DNA from: CAJCJE01 sp035948315
GTDB lineage: Bacteria; Actinomycetota; Actinomycetes; Mycobacteriales; Pseudonocardiaceae
NCBI GenBank assembly: GCA_035948315.1
Contig: DASZJG010000095.1
Span: 124,001-188,000, forward strand
Direction: 5' to 3'
Length of the DNA: 64,000 nucleotides
Part shown: positions 58,357 to 64,000 of the stretch, piece after piece
How the letters are laid out: each line of letters opens with the position of its first letter
Position numbering within the stretch: the first letter of the stretch is position 1
Translations under genes and position numbers: made by a program
Notes under the pieces: model-generated
Seen by the model: the letters and a program-made list of their open reading frames with translations, nothing else
Database searches by the model: none
What the model was told of the DNA's origin: nothing

Positions 58357-59601
58357 ATGGAGAAATCGGCAGACGAGTTGCTCGCCACCCCAAGGTGGCG
58401 AGCAACCGACGCTGACCTCCTGTCGGCCCTGCGCGAAGCCGAAGAACTGCATCGCCGCGCGTACGCCACCGCCCTCGCCGTGTTGGCCGAAGCCCGCACC
58501 CGCGGCCTGACCGGCGGCTACGACAACACCCGCCTCGCCCTCCACGACGCGGCGCGCATCTCGGTCACCGAGGCGGCCCGTCGCGAAGCCCACGTCGAAC
58601 TCCTGGCCCGCTCACCCGAAGCCCGCGCCGCGGTCGAAGCCGGCCTGCTCGGCGCCGACCACCTCGACGTCATCACCAAAACCCTGGCCGCCATTCCCAG
58701 CCACGTGGACCCCGATCAACGCACCCAGGCCGAGTTCCTGCTCGTCGAGCACGCCCGCACCCTCGACGCCCGAGCCCTGAAACGCGCCGCCCGCCACGTC
58801 CTCGCCTGGCTGGACCAGGACGGCCCCGAGCCCGCCGACGAGCCCGTCGAGCAACCGGCGAACACGCTGTACCTCGACACCCTGCACACCGGCCACGTCC
58901 GCATCGCCGGCAAGCTCGGCCCCGAAGCCGGCGCCCTGCTGGTCAGCCTGCTGAACCCGCTGACCGCGCCCCGCACCACCGACGGCGCGCCCGACCATCG
59001 CAGCCGTGCCGAGCGCCATGGCGACGCTCTGGCCGACCTGCTCCGACTGATCGCCAACGCAGCGGCCACCCCGATCGACGGCGGTCAGCGCCCCCACCTG
59101 ACCCTGACCATGTCCCTCAACGACCTCCGCGACCAGATCGGCAACGCCCACATCGCCGGCGCCACCGACCTGGGCACGCTCAACGCCCGCCAGGCCCGCC
59201 GAATCGCCTGCGACGCCACCGTCGTCCCGCTCGTGCTCGACTCCGCATCCCAGCCACTCGACGTCGGCCGAGCCAAACGCACCGCCCCGCCCGGCATCCG
59301 CCGCGCCCTCGTCTGGCGCGATGGCGGTTGCGCCTTCCCCGCCTGCGACAGATCCGCCCCGTGGACAGACAGCCACCACGTCAAACACTGGGCCGACGGC
59401 GGCGAAACCAGCCTGGCCAACATGGTCCTGCTCTGCCGACGCCACCACACCCTGATTCACCACAGCGACTGGGAAGTCCGCATCCGCGATCGGCTACCCG
59501 AATTCCTGCCACCAACATTCATAGATCCGGCTCGCGGACCTCGGCGCAACACATTGCACGGGGCGCGCTCGCCCCTGCGCAGGAAGTGCCTCGTTGGCTA
59601 G
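58357..59601 (+). CDS. DUF222/HNH endonuclease (13E12 repeat family)
   Basis: A 414-residue protein common in actinobacterial genomes. The N-terminal two thirds are the helical DUF222 domain (EELHRRAYATALAVLAEARTRGLTGGYDNTRLALHDAARIS and so on). The HNH nuclease is at the C-terminus: RDGGCAFPACDRSAPWTDSHHVKHWADGGETSLANMVLLCRRHHTLIHH, with the catalytic histidine pair and zinc cysteines. These genes occur in many scattered copies and may be mobile or defence-related, but the biological role is not established. No repeats or transposase flank this copy. Confidence 0.92.
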   Translation: MEKSADELLATPRWRATDADLLSALREAEELHRRAYATALAVLAEARTRGLTGGYDNTRLALHDAARISVTEAARREAHVELLARSPEARAAVEAGLLGADHLDVITKTLAAIPSHVDPDQRTQAEFLLVEHARTLDARALKRAARHVLAWLDQDGPEPADEPVEQPANTLYLDTLHTGHVRIAGKLGPEAGALLVSLLNPLTAPRTTDGAPDHRSRAERHGDALADLLRLIANAAATPIDGGQRPHLTLTMSLNDLRDQIGNAHIAGATDLGTLNARQARRIACDATVVPLVLDSASQPLDVGRAKRTAPPGIRRALVWRDGGCAFPACDRSAPWTDSHHVKHWADGGETSLANMVLLCRRHHTLIHHSDWEVRIRDRLPEFLPPTFIDPARGPRRNTLHGARSPLRRKCLVG

Positions 59602-61052
59602 CGACGCGGGCTGGCTTCCTGCTGGCGGACTCGGGCGCGGTCGGTGATCAACGTGACCAGGAAGCCGATCACGAGCGCCACCAGGACGCCCACGTTGGCG
59701 CCTGCCCAGGCACCGGTCTTGCCGCCGAGGCCGATCGGGCCGAGCAGGTAGCCCTGCCAGGTCAGCCAGTTGGCCGCCGTGTTGGTGACCAGGCCCCAGC
59801 CGATGGCCGTGCAGATCACCACGAGCGCGATCGGCAGCGGTCGCGCGTCGCCGTAGCGGCCCTTGGGCTGGAACAGGTCGGCTTCGGCATAGTCGGCGCG
59901 GCGCAGCGCGATGTCGGCGAGCATGACGCCGCACCAGGCCGCGATCGGCACGCCGAGGGTGGTGAGGAAGCCCTCGAACTGGGGCAGGAAGTTGCCGGCG
60001 ACGAACACCACGTAGATCGTGCCGAGCACCATGATCGTGCCGTCGATCAGTGCGGCGACATAGCGCGGGACGCGCAGGCCGAGGGTGAGCAGCGCCAGGC
60101 CGGAGGAGTAGATGTCCAGCACGGCGCCGCCGACCAGGCCGAGCACCGCGACGATGACGAACGGGATCAGGTACCAGGTGGGCAGGATGGTCGCCAGGGC
60201 GCCGATCGGGTCAGCCGCGATGGCCGCGCTGAGCTTGGTGGACGAGCCGGCCAGGAGCAGGCCGAAGATCAGCAGCACGACCGGGGCGAGCGAGGAGCCG
60301 AAGGTGGTCCAGCCGATCACGCCCGCACCGCTGGATTTCCTGGGCAGGTAACGGGAGTAGTCGGCGCCCGCGTTCACCCAGCCGAGGCCGAAGCCGGTCA
60401 TCAGGAAGACCAGCGCGCCGATCAGCTGTTCGGCGGAGCCGGACGGGATGCTCGACACCGTGTGCCAGTCGATCTTGGGGACGACAAACACGATGTAGCC
60501 GATGGTCAGCACGGCGGTGACGATGGTGATCACGGTCTGCATGCGCATGATCAGGTCGAAGCCCATCACGCCGCCGACCACGATCAACGCGGCGACCACG
60601 ACCAGCGCGATGATCTTGGTGAGCGCGCCGCCGCCCCAACCGAGCCGGTCGAACACGGTGGCCGTGGCCAGCGTGGCGAGAATGGTGAGCACGGTTTCCC
60701 AGCCGACCGTGAGCAGCCAGGAGATGACCGACGGGAACCGGTTGCCGCGCACGCCGAACGCGGCTCTGCTGAGCACCATGGTCGGCGCGGAGCCGCGTTT
60801 GCCGGCGACCGCGATGAACCCGCAGAGCAGGAACGAGACGACCACGCCGATCAGGCCGGCGATGGTGGCCTGCCAGAAGGAGATGCCGAAGCCGAGCGCG
60901 AACGAGCCGTAGCTCAGGCCGAGGATCGAGACGTTGGCGCCGAACCAGGGCCAGAACAGCTGCCTGGGCGTGCCCTTGCGATCAGCGTCGCTGATGACGT
61001 TGATACCGTTTTCTTCGATCCGCAGCGCTCGGGAGTCGTCCACAGGCGCCAT
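59598..61052 (-). CDS. NCS1 family nucleobase/purine-cytosine permease
   Basis: A 484-residue permease with about 12 helices. The N-terminus RKGTPRQLFWPWFGANVSILGLSYGSFALGFGISFWQATIAG and MVLSRAAFGVRGNRFPSVISWLLTVGWETV are typical of the purine-cytosine permease branch. LGWVNAGADYSRYLPRKSSGAGVIGWTTFGSSL is the conserved central motif. It would import a nucleobase or related heterocycle, such as cytosine, hydantoin or allantoin. It is divergent from a flavin monooxygenase gene only 44 bases away. The end overlaps the HNH gene end by 4 bases. Confidence 0.9.
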   Translation of the reverse strand: MAPVDDSRALRIEENGINVISDADRKGTPRQLFWPWFGANVSILGLSYGSFALGFGISFWQATIAGLIGVVVSFLLCGFIAVAGKRGSAPTMVLSRAAFGVRGNRFPSVISWLLTVGWETVLTILATLATATVFDRLGWGGGALTKIIALVVVAALIVVGGVMGFDLIMRMQTVITIVTAVLTIGYIVFVVPKIDWHTVSSIPSGSAEQLIGALVFLMTGFGLGWVNAGADYSRYLPRKSSGAGVIGWTTFGSSLAPVVLLIFGLLLAGSSTKLSAAIAADPIGALATILPTWYLIPFVIVAVLGLVGGAVLDIYSSGLALLTLGLRVPRYVAALIDGTIMVLGTIYVVFVAGNFLPQFEGFLTTLGVPIAAWCGVMLADIALRRADYAEADLFQPKGRYGDARPLPIALVVICTAIGWGLVTNTAANWLTWQGYLLGPIGLGGKTGAWAGANVGVLVALVIGFLVTLITDRARVRQQEASPRR

Positions 61053-61096
61053 CCCAGCTTCTCGAGCCTGTTCACGTCAAGCCGGGGAGCTGTGTC

Positions 61097-62164
61097 ATGA
61101 GCGGGTGTGAGGTTTCGTGGTTCGCGGCGTTGTGCGACGACGACTACGAGTTTCTTGGCACGGCTGATCCGGCGTTGCAGTCGAGTTGGGAGCACTGCCG
61201 GGGGATCGCGCTGCGCGCGGAGGAAGGCGGGTTCGACAATCTGCTGCTGCCCTCCGGCTACACGATGGGGATCGACTCGACCGCGTTCGCTGCGGCGATC
61301 GCCACCGCGACCCGGCGGATCCAGCTGCTGGTCGCGGTGCGGATGGGCGAGATGTGGGCGCCGCAGTTGGCTCGGCAGCTCGCCACCATCGACCAGATCA
61401 GCGGCGGTCGGCTGACGATCAACATCATTTCCTCCGACCTGCCCGGCGCGCCGTTGCCGTCGGCGCCGCGTTACGCGCGGACGTTGGAGATCATGACGGT
61501 GCTGCGCGCGTTGCTGGGCGGCGAGCATGTGGAGTATCACGGCGACTTCGTGAACGTGGATCTGGATCCGCCGCGGATCTGTCCGACGCCGGGCGGGGCG
61601 CCGCCGTTCTATTTCGGTGGGCTGTCGGACAACGCCAAGGACGTGGCGGCGCGCGCCGCAGACGTGTTCCTGATGTGGCCGGACACGCTGCCGGGCATCA
61701 CGGGCGTACTCGACGACATGCGCAACCGGGCCGCGAAGTACGAGCGGGAGTTGCGGTTCGGGTACCGGGCGCACGTGATCGTGCGGGAGACCGAGGGGCA
61801 GGCGGTGGACGCGGCGCGGCGGCTGGTGTCCAAACTGGACGTCGAGACCGGTGAGAAGGTGCGGGCGCGGTCGCTGGACACCACGTCGGTGGGCAACGCG
61901 CGGCAGAGCGAACTGCGCGACACCTCGGACGACGACGGGTTTGTCGAGGAGAACCTGTGGACCGGGATCGGCCGGGCGCGCTCGGGCGCGGGCGCCGCGA
62001 TCGTCGGCGATCCGGACCAGGTGTTGGCCAAGATCCGGGCTTATCGGGAACTTGGGCTGGAGGCGTTCATCCTGTCCGGGTATCCACATGCGACGGAGTG
62101 CGATCTGTTCGCCCGTTACGTGCTGCCGGAGTTGGATCACGGGCCGCTGTTCGTCCGGGGATGA
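61097..62164 (+). CDS. LLM-class flavin-dependent oxidoreductase (alkanesulfonate monooxygenase-like)
   Basis: A 355-residue luciferase-like enzyme of the SsuD type: EVSWFAALCDDDYEFLG at the start, EEGGFDNLLLPSGYTMGIDSTAFAAAIATATRRIQLLVAVRMGEMWAPQLARQLATIDQISGGRLTINIISS, then DNAKDVAARAADVFLMWPDT. It would use FMNH2 or F420-type cofactor and oxidise a sulfonated or heterocyclic compound. The divergent nucleobase permease could deliver the substrate, as in pyrimidine or related ring-opening systems, but this is speculative. ATG follows GGGGAG. Confidence 0.88.
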   Translation: MSGCEVSWFAALCDDDYEFLGTADPALQSSWEHCRGIALRAEEGGFDNLLLPSGYTMGIDSTAFAAAIATATRRIQLLVAVRMGEMWAPQLARQLATIDQISGGRLTINIISSDLPGAPLPSAPRYARTLEIMTVLRALLGGEHVEYHGDFVNVDLDPPRICPTPGGAPPFYFGGLSDNAKDVAARAADVFLMWPDTLPGITGVLDDMRNRAAKYERELRFGYRAHVIVRETEGQAVDAARRLVSKLDVETGEKVRARSLDTTSVGNARQSELRDTSDDDGFVEENLWTGIGRARSGAGAAIVGDPDQVLAKIRAYRELGLEAFILSGYPHATECDLFARYVLPELDHGPLFVRG

Positions 62165-62177
62165 ACAGCGGCCCGTG
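62138..62177. terminator. Bidirectional terminator between convergent genes
   Basis: Perfect 15-base arms (62138-62152 and 62163-62177) with a 10-base loop. The right arm begins at the stop codon of the flavin oxidoreductase gene, and the hairpin lies 5 bases past the chitinase stop, so it can serve both transcripts. Confidence 0.75.
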
Positions 62178-62181
62178 ACAC

Positions 62182-63927
62182 TCAGCTGACGGCGAAGTCG
62201 TCGGCGTAGACGTTGCCCTGGCCGTACCAGCCGTGCACGAACACGGTGATGGTGCCCGAGGAGCCGGTCGTGAACGGAATGGTCAGCTGGGTCCAACTGC
62301 CGGAGGAGGCCCAGGTGCTGGCCGAAGCGCCACCGGTCACACCGGCGAACGCGTAGTTGCCCTGCACCCACACGGTGAGCGTGTGGCTGGCATTGGCGGA
62401 CACGGTGATCGTCTGGTCGCATTCGCCGGTCTGCGACGAGGTCGCCGCCGCCTGCAACGCGTGGCTGCCGGAGTGGACCGGGCTGCCCACCACGGCGCTG
62501 CCGGGCTGGCAGGTCCACGGGCTCAGGCTGCCGGTCTCGAACCCGCCGTTGGTCAGGCCGTTCGGCGGCGGGGGCGGCCCGGAACCGTTGACGGTCAACG
62601 TGTAGGTGGTGCTGTGGCTGCCGGAGGCGGCGCTGCCGGTGATCGTGATCGGGTAGCTGCCCGACGCGGCCGACGACGTGGTGCTGACGGTCAACGCGGA
62701 CGAACCGCCCGCGGTGACCGAGGTCGGGCTGAGCGAGACGCTGACCCCGGCGGGCGCGCCCGCCGCGGACAGGCTCACCGACTGCGCGGAACCCGAGGTG
62801 ACCGAGGTGCCGACCGTCGCGGTGGTGCCCGAACCCGCGTTCACCGTGCCGGAACCGGGGTTCACCGAGACCGAGAAGTCGTTGGCGGGTTGCGAGCCGC
62901 CGCTGAACGGCTCGAAGGTGTGGCTGAACTGCCAGGTGCTCTGCGCGACGCCGGAGCAGCTGTCCGAGCCCTTGGTGCCGACGCAGCCGCCGTTGTCGCG
63001 CTGCAACGCCCAGAAGGACAACAGGCTGATGCCCTTCGACGTGGCCCAGTTCTCGATGGTGGTGGCGTCCGCGGTGGTGAAGGTTTCCTGCGGGCCGTAG
63101 TCGTCGATGCCGATCATCTCGGTGATGCCGACCATTGCCCACAGTTGTGCCTGCGACTTCGACGGGTACAGGCTCGCCAACTGGTTCACCTCGGCGGCTG
63201 CCGCGCTCTCGGTGTCGTTGGCCATTTCGTGGGTGGCGCCGTCGTAGTAGTCGAACGTCATCATGTTGACGATGTCGATGCGCGCGTTGTTGCTGACGGC
63301 GTTCTGCAGGATGCTCGTGTCCTGGCCGGACAGGCCGGATGGGGTCGAGGGCAGGGTGTAGGAGAACTGTACGGTACGGCCGTTGCTCGCGGCCCACTGT
63401 TCCACCATGGCGATCGCCTTGTTGCGGCGGTCGATGCCGGCGGTGTTGGTGAGCGAGTTGTCCTCGGTGTCCAGGTCGAGCCTGGTCACGTTGTAGGTGG
63501 TGATCACGTTCTCGTAGGCGGCCGCGATCGAGGAGACGTTGGTGCAGCTGTCCGCGATCTCGGTGCCGCCATGGTCGGCGCCGTAACCGCCGAAGGACGG
63601 GATGACGTCGCCGCCGGCAGCGCGAATGCTGGCGAAGTCGCTGCCGTAGGTGGAGGAGGAGATCGGCTGGCTGGTGTCACCGTTCCAGTCGACGGTGCAC
63701 GATCCGGCGCTGGGCGCCTGGATGAACGCCATGGTCAGGTACTTGGCGCCCGACTGGGAGGAGAGGCTGGACGGCGAGTCGCCGTTGTACGCCTCGAAGT
63801 AGGGCGCGAACACGTGGGTGGGCAGGGCAGCCCCGGCGGCTGGTGCGGCGCTGGCACCCGTGACGATTCCCGCGGTCGTGAGGGCCGCGGCCAGCACGGA
63901 TGCCGTGGCTAACAAGGGTCTTCTCAT
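62182..63927 (-). CDS. Secreted GH18 chitinase with Ig-like and carbohydrate-binding modules
   Basis: A 581-residue exoenzyme. The signal peptide is about residues 1-29 (LLATASVLAAALTTAGIVTGASAAPA). The GH18 barrel has SFGGYGADHGGTEIADSC and the active-site strand VTRLDLDTEDNS; the second and third acids and the glutamate (DLDTE) remain, while the first DG of DGxDxDxE is replaced by TR. VNMMTFDYYDG and LLSFWALQRDNGG complete the barrel. A repeat Ig-like domain (about 330-425), a PPPPP linker and a CBM-like jelly roll (FETGSLSPWTC to YADDFAVS) follow. ATG follows AGGAGTGCTC. Confidence 0.92.
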   Translation of the reverse strand: MRRPLLATASVLAAALTTAGIVTGASAAPAAGAALPTHVFAPYFEAYNGDSPSSLSSQSGAKYLTMAFIQAPSAGSCTVDWNGDTSQPISSSTYGSDFASIRAAGGDVIPSFGGYGADHGGTEIADSCTNVSSIAAAYENVITTYNVTRLDLDTEDNSLTNTAGIDRRNKAIAMVEQWAASNGRTVQFSYTLPSTPSGLSGQDTSILQNAVSNNARIDIVNMMTFDYYDGATHEMANDTESAAAAEVNQLASLYPSKSQAQLWAMVGITEMIGIDDYGPQETFTTADATTIENWATSKGISLLSFWALQRDNGGCVGTKGSDSCSGVAQSTWQFSHTFEPFSGGSQPANDFSVSVNPGSGTVNAGSGTTATVGTSVTSGSAQSVSLSAAGAPAGVSVSLSPTSVTAGGSSALTVSTTSSAASGSYPITITGSAASGSHSTTYTLTVNGSGPPPPPNGLTNGGFETGSLSPWTCQPGSAVVGSPVHSGSHALQAAATSSQTGECDQTITVSANASHTLTVWVQGNYAFAGVTGGASASTWASSGSWTQLTIPFTTGSSGTITVFVHGWYGQGNVYADDFAVS

Positions 63928-63966
63928 GAGCACTCCTGCTCGGCGTTGAACGGAATGCTCACCAGA

Positions 63967-63992
63967 ATTGGACTAGACCACGTAATTGTCAA
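63967..63992 (-). promoter_or_regulatory. Chitinase promoter with DasR-like responsive element
   Basis: Reading leftward, TTGACA (63992-63987) is followed by a site GTGGTCTAGTCCAAT, i.e. TGGACTAGACCA at 63969-63980 on the + strand, differing at one base from the central TGGTCTAGACCA of Streptomyces dre sites. It falls in the spacer before AATTCT (63969-63964). This placement, between promoter elements of a chitinase gene, is the classic DasR arrangement. Confidence 0.65.
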
Positions 63993-64000
63993 GGGGTCTG

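Noticed and set aside
58357..59601. HNH endonuclease gene as a sign of a mobile element
   Set aside because: No inverted or direct repeats, transposase or integrase were found near it; this family is common as single chromosomal genes.
1..64000. CRISPR arrays, tRNA or rRNA genes, phage or conjugation modules
   Set aside because: No regularly spaced repeats, cloverleaf-type intergenic sequences or mobility genes were recognised while reading both strands; a dedicated scan was not possible.

Overview
The window is about 64 kb of very GC-rich, gene-dense chromosome from a soil-type actinomycete. The evidence is: codon use ending in G/C, frequent GTG and TTG starts, many 1-4 base start/stop overlaps (ATGA, GTGA, TTGA, TGATG), a SCO5389-family protein, a DUF222/HNH (13E12-type) endonuclease, a DUF2630 protein, a TioE-type double MerR regulator and a DasR-like operator. 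The gene mix suggests Pseudonocardiales or a near relative, but that placement is an inference. I saw no tRNA or rRNA gene, CRISPR array, transposase, integrase or prophage.

Left part (1-15.3 kb): an amidase cut by the window edge and a FadA6-like thiolase; a two-component flavin monooxygenase pair (LLM oxygenase plus FMN reductase) with a TetR gene; a sugar isomerase/Gfo-Idh-MocA pair; a cytochrome P450-ferredoxin-TetR operon preceded by two tandem operator-like boxes; a metallo-beta-lactamase-fold hydrolase; a MarR/DoxX divergent pair around a perfect palindrome; an L,D-transpeptidase lipoprotein; and several regulators and small membrane proteins.

Middle part (15.7-43.4 kb): a Na+/H+ antiporter; a three-subunit molybdenum hydroxylase with the form II CO-dehydrogenase-like signature; a candidate non-coding RNA with its own promoter and terminator; a winged-helix regulator translationally coupled to two ABC exporter half-transporters; an MFS exporter and an ECF sigma factor with a SnoaL-like tail; and a large choline/glycine-betaine catabolic locus (30.6-41.6 kb). 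That locus has a permease, choline dehydrogenase and betaine aldehyde dehydrogenase, then a Rieske glycine betaine monooxygenase with its own ferredoxin and ferredoxin reductase, then dimethylglycine oxidase. It is split into two divergent arms around an IclR regulator, and both arms carry a similar 17-base motif in the control region.

Right part (43.5-64 kb): an alpha-galactoside/galactonate locus with a secreted GH27 alpha-galactosidase carrying a C-terminal propeller-like region, an SDR dehydrogenase, galactonate dehydratase, a GntR regulator, and an ABC sugar importer with a carbohydrate-related protein at its end. The GH27 and importer promoters share the same architecture: a CAT-N5-ATG palindrome, TTGACA, 17 bases, CAACCT. 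This points to one GntR-controlled regulon. Beyond it lie an erythromycin-esterase-like gene divergent from a double-MerR regulator, lipid-type reductases with a TetR gene, an HNH endonuclease, an NCS1 permease, a second LLM oxygenase, and a secreted GH18 chitinase with a DasR-like site in its promoter.

The most interesting leads are the shared GntR promoter module, the candidate RNA at 21.48-21.68 kb, and the self-contained three-component glycine betaine oxygenase system under a common IclR motif.
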